Shown: piece after piece, positions 39,003-50,366 of the stretch
Position numbering within the stretch: position 1 is the first letter of the stretch
Layout of the letters: every line of letters starts with the position of its first letter
Source: Acanthosepion esculentum
Taxonomy: Eukaryota; Mollusca; Cephalopoda; Sepiida; Sepiidae
Length of the DNA: 64,000 nucleotides
Assembly (NCBI GenBank): GCA_964036315.1
Contig: OZ038485.1
Span: forward strand, 98,776,727 to 98,840,726
Direction: 5' to 3'
Made by a program: the position numbers and the translations under genes
Notes under the pieces: model-generated
Told to the model about the DNA's origin: nothing
What the model saw: the letters and a program-made list of their open reading frames with translations, nothing else
Databases searched by the model: none

Positions 39003-39590
39003 ATATATGTTGTCCCTGATTGCATGGGTAACGGAACAAAATCTCAGGGAACGAAATCCAACAAAAACTCGTATCCCATCAGTGGACAAAATCCCAGTCT
39101 CATAATTAAAAGTGGCATTTACAAAAAGAAACAAATTTAATATTGAAAATTCAAGAAACGTTTAATTCAAAATTCTCACTTATGTGTTCAAGAAAGTTAT
39201 TTAGCGAATAAAAACTTTACTTAAGCACTTATCCGGCATAATTTATCTTCATATACGATCGACGTGGATTACTTGTGTTTTGGTGCAAAATTTAAGTTAT
39301 ACCCTTCTTAAGGCTTTCTTCGTATAAAATCGAGTCTTAATAGAATACTTGATTGCCCTAATTATGAAATAAATCGATTATGTGACTGTAGCAATGTTAC
39401 AAAATGTATTTGACACGCTGAGCCAGTTTACAGTAAATTCTTATAGCAAACAGACCGGACCTCTAAATTCGTTAAATACGCAACAAAAATCCATCTGAGA
39501 TTTTGTCATCGATTCGATTGCATGATACTTTTTTTTTGAAACAAAAAGATCTTGAACTTTTAGACAAGATCTTGAGCGGGATTGGTGGGG
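39003..39590. other. Unassigned sequence
   Basis: No recognised feature in the 3' flank of the LTR element. Confidence 0.4.
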
Positions 39591-39599
39591 GTTGCCCTC

Positions 39600-39623
39600 G
39601 ACCACCACCACCACCAACAACAA
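39600..39623. repeat. (CCA)n/(CAA)n short repeat
   Basis: ACCACCACCACCACCAACAA. Confidence 0.9.
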
Positions 39624-39774
39624 CCCTGCTCAAATCCCATTCGTACTACAAAAACAAAGGCAAATCACTACAACAATGATAATAATGAAGTTGATGTTAG
39701 TGATGATCGTGACAGGAAAACTATGATTGTAAGAAAAAGAAAGTGTACAAATTATCGTCGGTGAAGAGTGTGGA

Positions 39775-39809
39775 ATAATAATAATTATAATATTATTTTT
39801 AATAATAAC

Positions 39810-39855
<46 letters not shown>
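39775..39855. repeat. (AAT)n microsatellite
   Basis: Imperfect then perfect AAT repeat, next to an RLE-LINE 3' fragment. Confidence 0.95.
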
Positions 39856-40047
39856 TGTATCCAGTAGGCTGATTGAAGGGATCCCTGGAAGTCCATGCCT
39901 CAAAGAGATACAAAACATTTACGAAGGGCTTTATCTATGTAATTATTATTATTTTTTTTCTTTGCAGTGGAAAGTGTCATGATGCCATTTCTAACCTTAA
40001 GTCCCTGGACGGGGCCCGGAAAGAAATGTGGAAACGCCAGATATCAA
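39856..40047 (+). pseudogene. RLE-type LINE 3' end fragment
   Basis: SRLIEGIPGSPCLKEIQNI is followed by GAAAGTGTCATGATGCCATT and TCTAACCTTAAGTCCCTGG, matching the copy at 46.88-47.08 kb (SRLIEWIPGSPCLKKIQNI, then TAGGTCCCTGG), but lacking about 27 bases (GTTCTGACAAGTACAGCCCA...). The 3' UTR runs into (AAT)n. Confidence 0.78.
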
Positions 40048-40087
40048 AGAAAATAATAATAATAATAATAATTTTCTTTTAATAATG

Positions 40088-40119
<32 letters not shown>

Positions 40120-40125
40120 TTTACT
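40048..40125. repeat. (AAT)n tail of the RLE-LINE
   Basis: Two AAT runs separated by TTTTCTTTTAATAATG. Confidence 0.95.
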
Positions 40126-41945
40126 TTTTATCCTTCCAGCAGAACTTTCCGTAATTAAATCCCGCTTTTTATCTAAGCATAGTGTATCTTCGTCGATGTG
40201 TGTATAAGTGTGTAGGTATATACATATGTATAAGTGTGTACATGTACGTATATGTATATATGTATAAGTGTGTACATGTACGTATATGTATATATGTATA
40301 AGTGTGTACATGTACGTATATGTATATATGTATATGTGTGTACATGTATGTATATGTATATATGTATATGTGTGTATATATATGTATATGTGTGTACATG
40401 TATGTATATGTATATATGTATATGTCTGTACATGTATGTATATGTATAAATGTATATGTGTGTACATGTATGTATATGTATATATGTATATGTCTGTACA
40501 TGTATGTATATGTATAAATGTATATGTGTGTACATGTATGTATATGTATATATGTATATGTGTCTACGTCTATGCATATATGTATATGTGTGTACATATA
40601 TATATATATATGTATATATGTATATGTGTGTACATGTATGTATATGTATATATGTATATGTGTGTACATATATGTATATGTATATATGTATATGTGTGTA
40701 CATGTATGTATATGTATATATGTATATGTGTGTATATATATGTATATGTGTGTACATGTATGTATATGTATATATGTATATGTCTGTACATGTATGTATA
40801 TGTATAAATGTATATGTGTGTACATGTATGTATATGTATATATGTATATGTGTCTACATCTATGCATATATGTATATGTGTGTACATATATATATATATG
40901 TATATATGTATATGTGTGTACATGTATGTATATGTATATATGTAGTTGTGTGTACATATAGGTATATGTATATATGTATGTGTGCGTACATATATGTATA
41001 TATGTATATGTGTGTACATATATGTATATGTATATATGTATATGTGTGTACATATATGTATATGCATATATGTATATGTTTGTACATATATGTGTATATG
41101 TCTATGTGTGTACATGTATGTATATGTATATATGTATATGTGTGTATATATATGTATATGTATATATGTATATGTGTGTATATATATGTATATGTGTGTA
41201 CATGTATGTATATGTATATATGTATATGTCTGTACATGTATGTATATGTATAAATGTATATGTGTGTACATATATGTATATGTATATATGTATATGTGTG
41301 TACATATATGTATATGTATATATGTATATGTTTGTACATGTATATATATGTATAAATGTATATGTGTGTACATGTATGTATATGTATATATGTAGTTGTG
41401 TGTACATATAGGTATATGTATATATGTATGTGTGTGTACATGTATGTATATATGTATATGTGTGTACATATAGGTATATGTATATATGTATATGTTTGTA
41501 CATATATCTATATATGTATACGTGTGTATATATATGTATATGCATATATGTATATGTGTGTACATGTATGTATATGTATAAATGTATATGTGTGTACATG
41601 TATGTATATGTATATATGTGTATGTGTGTACATGTATGTATATGTATATATGTATATGTGTGTACATGTATGCATATGTGTAAATGTATATGTGTGTACA
41701 TGTATGTATATGTATATATATATATGTGTGTACATGTTGTGTATATGTATATATGTATATGTGTGTACATATATGTATATGTGTCTACATATATGTATAT
41801 GTATAAATGTATATGTGTGTACATGTATGTATATGTATATATGTATATGTGTGTACATGTATGCGCATGGGTAATATTGGCTGATTACCTATTTTTACCT
41901 TTTCTTTAGTGTGCTAATCCGACCGTCTACTTTTTCACGAAATCT
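40126..41945 (+). mobile_element. Repeat element E, copy 1, with giant 34-bp array
   Basis: The left flank (GAACTTTCCGTAATTAAATC, GCTTTTTATCTAAGCATAGT) and right flank (GTACATGTATGCGCATGGGT, GATTACCTATTTTTACC) match those of the smaller array at 42.285-42.575 kb. This shows the array is an internal part of a dispersed element. No coding sequence was found, and the family is unknown to me. Confidence 0.8.
40195..41865. repeat. 34-bp minisatellite, about fifty units
   Basis: The unit is TGTACATGTATGTATATGTA followed by TATATGTATATGTG (34 bp), with variants such as ATATGTATAA, TCTACGTCTATGC, and some 22-bp short units. Because 34 is not a multiple of three, all frames on both strands stay open for hundreds of codons (Tyr/Ile/His/Cys-rich); these are not proteins. 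Higher-order duplication is visible (for example 40,560-40,610 against 40,850-40,900). Confidence 0.95.
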
Positions 41946-42284
41946 TTGAATTAGAATCTTACTTTTGGGGGTAACGTATTATTTGAAATGACCCCAAATG
42001 TAAAGTCTAGTGTATTTTTTCTATTTTTCTTTGTTTAATGAATTCCTTATTGGCCCTTCTAGTGCGAGGGTGTGGTGACCTACCCAATAAAATTTGATTT
42101 TTAGCGATAATAATTGGTGTCGATAAGTCGAACATTTTAGTCTTTGGCTGATGCTACTCTGTTTATGTGTTTCAATATGTAAGCTCTTTTATCCATATAT
42201 TTTATTTAACTTTAATTTTTTTTCCTTTTATTTATTTAAATTTTATTTTCTATCCTTATTTTTTTTATTTAAAAATAATTCCTA
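41946..42284. other. Unassigned AT-rich sequence
   Basis: No recognised feature between the two element-E copies. Confidence 0.4.
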
Positions 42285-42575
42285 AATTGCAGCGGAACTT
42301 TCCATAACTGAATTCAGCTTTTTATCTAAGAATAGTTCATCTCTGTTAATGTGTATATATGTGTGTACCTATATATATATATGTATGCGTGTACATATAT
42401 GTATATGTATATATGTATATGCGTGTACATATATGTTTATGTGTGTACATGTATGTATATGTATATATGTATATGTGTGTACATATATGTATATATGTAT
42501 ATGTTTGTACATGTATGCGCATAGATAAGGATTGTGTTGGTTGATTACCCATTTTTTCCTTTTTTATCGTGATAA
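42285..42575 (+). mobile_element. Repeat element E, copy 2, with short 34-bp array
   Basis: The flanks GCGGAACTTTCCATAACTGA, GCTTTTTATCTAAGAATAGT and GTACATGTATGCGCATAGAT, GATTACCCATTTTTTCC match copy 1. The array between (42,341-42,525) has only about five to six units. Confidence 0.8.
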
Positions 42576-42599
42576 CCCCCAATGTATGTCCAACTCTGA

Positions 42600-43140
42600 C
42601 CTTTTGTCGGGTAGCGGCCATTACGACTTATACTAAGTTAAAACTTATTATAGACAATACCATTTTCATATTCCTATGTTACCTCGCCGTCGTGGGTATG
42701 ACGATAAACTACATCCGCATTCTGGGTGAGACGATAAGCTACCACCAACAGCATGGCCTCTGATCAGGAGGTTTTGAAGAGCGTGAAGCTACCTCTTGGT
42801 TGCTGGTGTTCCCGGGTCCACCCTGACCCGGGTGGTAGCACCTGTTGGGGCCCTTGCCATGGGCAGATAGTTAACGCCAAAACTGCGGTAAAAGCACTAT
42901 GAAAGTGTAAACATAGGTTTGAATACCAGAAATACTTTGTAAATAATTATTACCAGCAATAAACCATTGAAGAATAAAATATTACCAGCAATACATTTCC
43001 AGCGATACATTTTTGAGGAAAAAATATTACCAGGAATAGATTTTTGTCAAAACAAAATATTACCAGCAATAAAAAAAAAATTGTCGGAATTAAATAACCC
43101 ATTGAGGTTGATATGCCGTAAAACAAAACAAACCAAACCA
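42600..43140 (+). mobile_element. LINE L-A 3' end (locus D)
   Basis: The frame 42,569-42,763 ends VVGMTINYIRILGETISYHQ with a stop, then ACCCGGGTGGTAGCACCTGT, CACTATGAAAGTGTAAACAT, four or five ATTACCAGCAATA... units (42,940-43,075), tail GAATTAAATAACCCATTGAG and GTTGATATGCCGTAAAACAA, ending ACCAAACCAAACC. It is the clearest copy for defining the module order. Confidence 0.83.
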
Positions 43141-43229
43141 AACCTATGTTACTTCCCTGAATTCCGGTACTAGATGATGAAGTCTCAAAACTTGGATATC
43201 TGGATATAAACCAACACACCCACCTACCT

Positions 43230-46135
43230 ATTTCATGGGCAGGACGAGATCATTAGTCTTCGTCGACAGTCCTACTAGAGCTGTTTTCTTGACCAAAATT
43301 ACCCCTTGGCGCTCAAGGATAAAAAGCAAAAAAAAAAAAATCTCAGTGCTTACAAACACTCTAACCGGATCGGCCGTCCCCCCAGGTCATCAAGGGCCGC
43401 GTCCCGCAGAGAGGAACCAGTCTGGGGTCGAAAAATCTGTAACTGGAACAAATACTTTCGACAACGATGAAACACATGGTCACCAAACCTGAACTATTCC
43501 CAACCTTGGACCAAGTGACTCAATGCCAAAACAACTAATAAAAAGAAAACGAACAAAATGGACTCACGAAGATTATCAATAAGTCATGATATCATTTTTC
43601 ACCGCACTCGAAAATCCATAAAAGAACACAACGGAATATGCATACCAAATATGAAGAACTGGTATGTGACCCTATCTCAACCCAAACATGCTTGTCAATG
43701 TCCCCGGGAACATCGTGCGATATAAAAGACTCTCAAATCGGAAACAGATCAGATAAAATTAAATATAAAAACAGAATACAATGACCCATAACTAAAGCAA
43801 TGAAGAGATGTGACTAGAAATAAATAAAATGACAGACGATGCGGCAAAAACTAAAATAAATGAGATACGAAATAATAATCTTCCAGGAAATAAAACTGAA
43901 TAATCTACCTGCGTCATAAACTGCAGTTGTCAAGGTTATGACAATGAAGATGAGTCAAACGACATTAGGGCAGAATTCCTCGAAAACAACAGAGGTGAAA
44001 TCACCGAAGCGAAAAACTACATCATTCAACTACAGAGCAGAGTAACTGTCACACAAACGCCCGACAGAGACCAGCTCTCAAAAATTCACACGACAAAGTC
44101 CAGTAACGATATTGTGCTAATATACAAGGCTGCCCTGCAAACACTGTTAACGGACAAACCACTGGGAAATATCACAGGAGTAAATAATGTCATATACGCT
44201 AGAGTTTTATCAGTTACTGGGTAGTTCGGGTGAAGACAATGGAAAGATTAAACAACGGACAAAAAGAGCTAAAATTAAAGAAACAAACAAAGGAAATCAG
44301 ATGTGAGTTATCGGTACTAGATGAGATCTCAAGAAACCCAAATATCTCAACATGAAAAGGCAGGAAAATCGAGCGGAGATATAAAATTAAATTACTAATT
44401 GAAATTCCACGAATCAAGGAAATACTAAAACAGAAACTGCAGTTAAACGCACAGAGAAGAAGACGATACGAAAACCGTTCTATGTTCTCGCACGAAAATA
44501 AGATATTCCAAACGTATCTTTTACAGAAGAAATTGGAAAAGAAATTATAGATGCCAGAAAGACACTATCTATTGAGTAAGTGCGGAAATTTTGGGAGAAT
44601 ACATGGAGCTGCTCGAAGGAATGTAACCCCAATGCAAAATGGATCCAACGAAAAGACCGAATGATAAACCCCTACAAGAATGGGATAATATAACCAAGAC
44701 TAATATTAGGCAAGCCCTAACGAAATCCCAAAAATGAAAATCCCTAGGAAATGACAAGATACATAATTTTTGACAGTATCATCTGTCATCTATCCATAAA
44801 ACCCTTGCATAAACTTTATCGATATTTATTAGTAATTCCATTGAAGTCTCAGAATCGATCACTAGAAGTATTACGAGTGAAACAGATGATCAGAAAAATT
44901 ATAGACCAATAACATGTCTACCCACCACGTATAAATTGAGCCCGTCTGTCCTGACGAAACGTACTTATTCATTTCTCGGAGAAAAAAATTATTTCCCTGG
45001 AACAGAAGGGATGCATAAGAGGTTCATATGATAGAGGTAAAAATCACAGTACAACATGGATAGATTTTGTAAAGCCTTTGATAGTGTGCCACATTTCTGG
45101 ATCCTTAAGACGTAAGACTCCTCGGTGATAGTAAATTTCCTTAAACAAAACATTGGAATGTTGAAATCCGCATTATATTTAAAACACCAGAGACAATGGA
45201 TAGCCTTGAAAGGGTTGAAAGTTTTGTGGGCCACTAGGAACCTCTTCTCGCAATGAGAAAAATGGTGTGGTTTGGACACGTTACAAGACACGGCAGCCTG
45301 TGCAAGACCATCATACAAGACACCTTTATAAGTATACGTCGGAGAGAACACCAGCGTAAAAACTGGTTGGATACTGTCAGACAATGGACATGTATGACTA
45401 TACCAGAATTACAGATGGCGGCCTTTGATAGACCGTCGTGGAAGAGATTCAGGAATCCCTTCAATGAGTCTATTGGAATCTTTCCAATCAATGTAGTTAG
45501 AGCCCTCTCTAACTACAACTGCCACTACCAACCGCCTGGATATCTGACCAGGAATCTTTTAATGAAACTCTCTATCGCCCGTTCTGTTTTGTCTGTCTTT
45601 AATTCACTTATCCATGAACTAACCAATAATACCTATGGTTACAAAGTAATCAAGAAATTAGTGAATTACCTTTTCTACAAGGATGGTCTCAAACTCTTTG
45701 CCAAAGACGAAAATTGGTTCAAGGGTCTCCTCAATACTGCAAAATGTTTCAGTGACGACATAAGCATGGGTTTCGGATTTCGGATTAGATAAATATGCAA
45801 TTGTAACATTCGAGAATGCGAGAATTAGAAAAAAAGAACCCGTTAGATCTAGAATTTTGTCACAAAGATTAGGGAACTGAAACAAGAAGTAGCCTATAGG
45901 TGCCTAGGAATTAGCGAAGGAGATGGAATACAGCATACCCAAATGAAGGAGAAAGTAAGAAATGAATACTAGAGGCGTGTACGTCTGGTACTGAATACTG
46001 AGTTGAATTAACAAAACAGAATATCAGCTATAAACAGTCTGGCTATCCCCGTGATGCCGCACAGTTTCAGCGTCCTTAACTAGACCATAACTGACATTAA
46101 GCGAATTGACGCCTAAACGAGAAAGCTTCTCTTTT
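43230..46135 (+). pseudogene. RLE-type LINE ORF, long decayed copy (chimeric)
   Basis: Fragments in order: RKRTKWTHEDYQ (about 43,545), VIYARVLSVTG (44,185), KFWENTWSCSKECNPNAKWI (44,588), NYRPITCLPTTYK (44,900, RT domain), FCKAFDSVPHFWILKT (45,064, RT motif A), YFYKDGLKLFAKDENWFKGL region and AKCFSDDISMGFGF (45,680-45,775, near RT motif C and after), then AINSLAIPV-like residues (46,025). Many stops. A foreign LINE piece sits at 45,253-45,475. This is the family whose 3' copies carry the restriction-like endonuclease region. Confidence 0.7.
45253..45475 (+). pseudogene. Fragment of another LINE's C-terminus inside the RLE-LINE
   Basis: MRKMVWFGHVTRHGSLCKTI, then RRREHQRKNWLDTVRQWTCM and MAAFDRPSWKRF, form the 'WFGHVTRHxSL ... 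RRRxxQRKxWxDxVxxWT ... AAxDRPxWR' C-terminal pattern of RTE/Jockey-like ORF2. It lies between RT motif A (45.07 kb) and the later RT part of the RLE-LINE (45.58 kb on), where it does not belong, so the locus is a chimera. The open frame continues without a stop to 45,792 by chance. Confidence 0.65.
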
Positions 46136-46438
46136 GTTTTGTTTTTTTACGTTTTTTATAAGAAATGGTCAGTGAAAAATGCCATGAAGCCATTTCTGGA
46201 TTTAGGTCTCTGGTAAGGACACGGAATGAAATGTGTAGACAACAGAAATCAAAGGAAAGTCAGAAAAGAATACGACAGGCGTGTGTGCCTGGTGATAAGT
46301 ACACAAAACAGGTCAGCCATAAATAATTTGGCTGTCCCTGTGGTGCAATACAGTTTCAATATCCTTAATTGGACCATAATTGATAATCAAGGTGGTTGGA
46401 ACCTGGAACGAAATGTGTATACAACAGAAATCAGCAGA

Positions 46439-46505
<67 letters not shown>
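46136..46505 (+). pseudogene. RLE-type LINE 3' UTR and second, internally deleted copy
   Basis: A 3' UTR block (AATGCCATGAAGCCATTTCT, AGGTCTCTGG) is followed by a second ORF piece YDRRVCLVISTQNRSAINNL then AVPVVQYSFNILNWTI, which repeats the sequence at 45,965-46,090. It then jumps to the 3' UTR end (GGAACGAAATGTGTATACAA) and an (AAT)n tail at 46,438. Confidence 0.65.

Positions 46506-46506
<1 letters not shown>
46438..46506. repeat. (AAT)n tail
   Basis: About 66 bp of AAT, the tail of the preceding LINE copy. Confidence 0.96.
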
Positions 46507-46507
<1 letters not shown>

Positions 46508-47083
46508 GGCATGACAGAGTGGGCCAATATCTGCACTGGAAAATTTGCAACTTCTACGGGAAGGAAACTGAAAGAAACTGGTACGAACACCACCCAGACC
46601 CGGTTACGGAGATAGGACCTGTTACAATTCTATGGGACTACACAATACACACTGACAGAACAATCAAAGCCAACCGCCCAGACATTGTTATTAAAGACCA
46701 CAAAAAAAATGCTTCCTTATTGATATGGCAGTCCCTGCAGACTGCAATGTATCTTTGAAGATATTCGAAAAGCTGCCAAAATACAAGGACCTTGAAATAG
46801 AAATCTCAAAAATGTGGCACATGGGAACATCAACAATCCCTGTTGTAGTTGGAGACCTAGGATTGTTTGGAAAAGATTCCAGTAGACTAATTGAATGGAT
46901 TCCTGGAAGTCCATGTCTCAAAAAAATACAAAACATTGTTCTGACAAGTACAGCCCACACTTTACGAAGGGCTTTATATATGCATTTTTTTTTTGTCAAT
47001 GGAAAGTGTCATGATGCCATTTCTAACCTTAGGTCCCTGGGCAGGACCCTGAAAAAAATGTGTAAACGCCAGAAATCAAAGGA

Positions 47084-47084
<1 letters not shown>
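46507..47084 (+). pseudogene. RLE-type LINE C-terminus with restriction-like endonuclease region
   Basis: The frame from 46,519 contains LHWKICNFYGKETERNWYEH (zinc-knuckle-like C...H) and ILWDYTIHTDRTIKANRPDI, then a frameshift near 46,718 leads to IDMAVPADCNVSLKIFEKLP, KYKDLEIEISKMWHM, SRLIEWIPGSPCLKKIQNI and HTLRRALY. RPDI(V)...IDMAVP...KYKDLEIEI is the PD-(D/E)xK-type nuclease segment of R2/R4/Dong-class LINEs. The 3' UTR (TCATGATGCCATTTCTAACC) follows. Confidence 0.78.
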
Positions 47085-47149
<65 letters not shown>

Positions 47150-47150
47150 T
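47085..47150. repeat. (AAT)n tail
   Basis: About 65 bp of AAT directly after the LINE 3' UTR. Confidence 0.97.
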
Positions 47151-47395
47151 GTATTTAGACACAACCATTACTTCGGTGGTTATGAAAGCGTTAAGAATAA
47201 TAGGAATAAGCACTTTAGAGAAACACCCAAGTAATCCATCTTCATCAGAAATGGGAAAGATTATGTCAATGATTACTGCTGCTGAAATCTTTGAATATCG
47301 TCTGAAGGAAAAGCTTCATGTGACTTATATCGCAAGGGAAAGACTTTGTCGATGACTGTAGCAAAAACAGAAGAAAGAAAGAAATCATACAAGAT
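47151..47395. other. Unassigned sequence
   Basis: A 68-codon frame (47,149-47,355) has no recognised domain. Confidence 0.35.
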
Positions 47396-47429
47396 AGATA
47401 AATATATAAACATAGATTGACAGATAAAT

Positions 47430-47433
<4 letters not shown>

Positions 47434-47471
<38 letters not shown>

Positions 47472-47867
47472 ATAGATAGATGAAGCAGAAGGATATGAAT
47501 AGATAGATAGATAGATAGATATATAGATAGATATCAATAGAAAGTAACAACATAGACATGAAGAGAAAGATGGATAGAAGCAGAAGGAAATAGTTAAACA
47601 GATAGATAGAAAGATAGATAGATGGATAGAAAGAAACGAATAGACTAAGATAGATAGATAGATAGATACATAGATAGAGAGATAGATAGATAGATAGAAA
47701 GAAAGAAACGAATAGACTAAGATGGATAGATAGATAGATAGAAAGAAAGAAAGAAACGAATAGACTAAGATAGATAGATACATAGATACATAGATAGATA
47801 TATATATAATTAGATAGAAAGAAGGAAACAAATATAACATAGATAGATAGATAGAAACGAATAGACT

Positions 47868-47909
<42 letters not shown>

Positions 47910-48087
47910 TAAACGAAGACACTGAGATAGACAGATATCAATAGAATGTAATAGATAGCAGGATAAGAATATATACATTGACTGAAATAGATGTGAAGAG
48001 GATATAATAGATATATAGATGGATAGAAGCAAAAAAAATATATATATATAGAGAGAGATAAATAGATAGATAGAAACGAACACATTG

Positions 48088-48131
<44 letters not shown>
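47434..48131. repeat. (TA)n and (GATA)n complex
   Basis: About 35 bp of TA followed by about 650 bp of GATA/GAAA-rich repeat with interspersed CGAATAGACTAAGATAGA and CAATAGAA(A/T)GTAA units that are themselves repeated (47,640-47,880). Part of it (ATCAATAGAAAGTAACAACA, ATAGACATGAAGAGAAAGAT) recurs at 51,456-51,520. Long Ser/Leu/Tyr/Ile frames on the minus strand are artefacts. Confidence 0.94.
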
Positions 48132-48430
48132 TGATATGGGGAGAGAGAAAAGAAGAAAGTAGGTTTCGCAGGAGATTGATGGATCCAAAGTAAATGAAAG
48201 ATCCTCTATTAAAATCAGTCACCTACGGAGACAACTACCTGCGCGCAACAGGTCTTATTGGCGCCATCACTTGCGTGCGTGTCGCTTAAAAGCAATATGG
48301 CGTTACGTGTGTCCAAGGCGGAGATCGGCGCCAAACACGGAATCAAATCGTTAATGAAATGTCACCATTCGGATATTGAAGATTAATCGATAATTTGTAA
48401 TCTGTTAAGTTTAAAATCCGGTTTTCCAAG
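48132..48430. other. Unassigned sequence
   Basis: A less repetitive patch with GGCGCCATCACTTGCGTGCG. No gene or repeat recognised. Confidence 0.4.
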
Positions 48431-49590
48431 AAGAAAGAAAAGAAACAAGAATGAAAGGAAAAGTAAAGAAAAAAGTAGGAAAAAAGAAAAAAAGGAACGA
48501 AAGCTAAGTTAATAGAATTGAAAACAGAAAATGAAAGAAAGAAAAAATGAAAAAGAAAAAGAGAGAAAACAGAAAAAGAAAGAAAGAAAGAAGGAAAGAA
48601 AGAGGGTCGAACGAATAGATCAACGAAACAAAAGAGGTTGAAGAAAGGAAGGATGAAAAGAAAGAAAAGAAAAAGAAATTATGAAGAGAAAGAAAAATAA
48701 TGAAAGGGTCAAGAATGAGAGGAAGTGTGGAAGGAAGAAATGAGAAAAAGAAAGGGAGTTGAAATAAAAGGAAATGGAAAAGAAGAATGTGGGAAATTAT
48801 GAATTAAAAGAAATAGATTAGAATGAGATGAAGACAGAACGGCAAGGAGTAAAAGAGAGAAAGAAAGGTAGGGAAAGGCAAAAAAGAACGAACAAATGAA
48901 AGGCGGAGATAGAATAAAGAGAAAGAAAGAGAAAAGAAAGAATAACAGGAAGAAAGAAAGAAAGTCGTGGAAAGGAAAAAGGAACAAATAAATAAAAGGT
49001 GTAGACAGAATAAAGGGAAAGAAAGAAAGTATGAAAGAAAAGACAGAAAGTCGTGGAAAGGAAGAAAGAAAAAATAAAGGCGTAAATAGAATAAAAAGGA
49101 AGGAAGAAAGGAAGGGAGGAAGGAAGGAAGGGAGGGAGGCATGGAAAGAAAAGAAAGTCGTGAAAAGGAAGAAAGAACAAATAATTGGAAGGCGTAGATA
49201 GAATAAAGATAAAAGAAGAAAGAAAAGATGGCGTGGAAAGGAAAAAAGAAGGAAGTAGTGAAAAGTGTAGACAGAATAAAAAAGAAAGATGCATACAAGC
49301 AAAGAAGCAAACAAAAAGGTGAGGAAAGAAAGAAACAAAGAAACAAAGAAACAAAGAAAAAAGAATAAAGAAAGAAAGAAAGAAACAAATAAACAAACAA
49401 AGAAAAAAGAAACAAAGAAAAAGAAAGAAACAAAGAAAAAAGAAACAAAGAAAGAAACAAAGAAAAAAGAAACAAAGAAACAAAGAAAAAAGAAAGAAAC
49501 AAACAAACAAACAAAGAAAAAAGAAAGAAACAAAGAAAGAAACAAACAAACAAAGAAAAAAGAAAGAAAGGAAGAAAGGAAGAAAGAATG
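48431..49590. repeat. Polypurine (GAAA)n tract, about 1.15 kb
   Basis: The plus strand is almost wholly A and G. Sub-repeats include GTCGTGGAAAGGAA... with AGGCGTAGATAGAATAAAGA (48,900-49,270, four to five times, period about 100 bp) and AAACAAAGAAAAAAG-type units (49,330-49,560). Minus-strand frames of 250-280 codons are Phe/Ser/Leu-rich artefacts. Confidence 0.93.
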
Positions 49591-49620
49591 GCAAGAGAGT
49601 AAGAATAAGAAACTGATAAA

Positions 49621-50362
49621 ATAAAAACGAAAAACTATCAGAAAACAATAAAAATTCCATTCTTCTTTTGATTCCTCATCTAAATCGAACTGGAAGAGAA
49701 TATTGAAGTCAAGATTTGTTTTTAATTACTAAAATTCTTCAAAAATCGAAATAATGTCATAGGACCAAATTTTTAAATGATTGCTAATTGATAGATTACA
49801 GATAATCTTTGCAACACGCGACCTGAAAAACGATTCGATTTTTTGCATATAAAAAGAAATAGCAAAAGGATAAAGAAAATATACAACTAATATATTTTTG
49901 TCTTTGTACGGTCAGATATTTTTTCTTAATTCCCTACTTTCTTCAAACAATCTTTCACTGGTGATTATTTTTTCTATTTTATCAATTTGCTGCGGACAGT
50001 TCGGGAAGGAGTTTTACATGTTTCCTCCATTTTGTTTTTCCCCACATAATGCATCTGCCACCATTATCTTTTTTTTTTTTTACCCCACTTCCACAGGTTT
50101 TTCCCCCTCTGTGGGCCATTATTGCTGTCATGGCTGAAGGATATTAAAACGTGAAAGATATTATTAAGTTGACAAGCGAAATTTTTGTTTTATATTTCTG
50201 TGCGAATAAATATTTATTCCCTTCTTGGTTTCATTTGTAAAGAAATTGAACTTAGAATAGACTACACTAGGTGTAGTTTCGTTCAACACACGAAAGGTCT
50301 ACAAAACCAAAACGTTAACCTAATAACTCGTGTCATATAGTTTCGCCAGATCGAGGTATCCA
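49621..50362. other. Unassigned AT-rich sequence
   Basis: No gene or repeat recognised. One plus-strand frame (49,898-50,137) is short and T-rich. Confidence 0.4.
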
Positions 50363-50366
50363 TATA

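Noticed and set aside
40169..41909. Open frames up to 365 codons in the 34-bp array on both strands
   Set aside because: The unit is 34 bp with no stop in any frame, so all frames stay open; protein is pure repeat of Tyr/Ile/His/Cys/Val.
45253..45792. A 179-codon gene
   Set aside because: The frame joins a piece of one LINE C-terminus to part of another LINE's RT; it is a chance fusion of two pseudogene fragments.
47266..48222. Ser/Leu/Tyr/Ile frames across the GATA repeats
   Set aside because: (GATA)n read in three frames gives LSIY-type repeats; not genes.
48709..49660. 250-280-codon minus-strand frames in the purine tract
   Set aside because: Same compositional artefact on the opposite strand.
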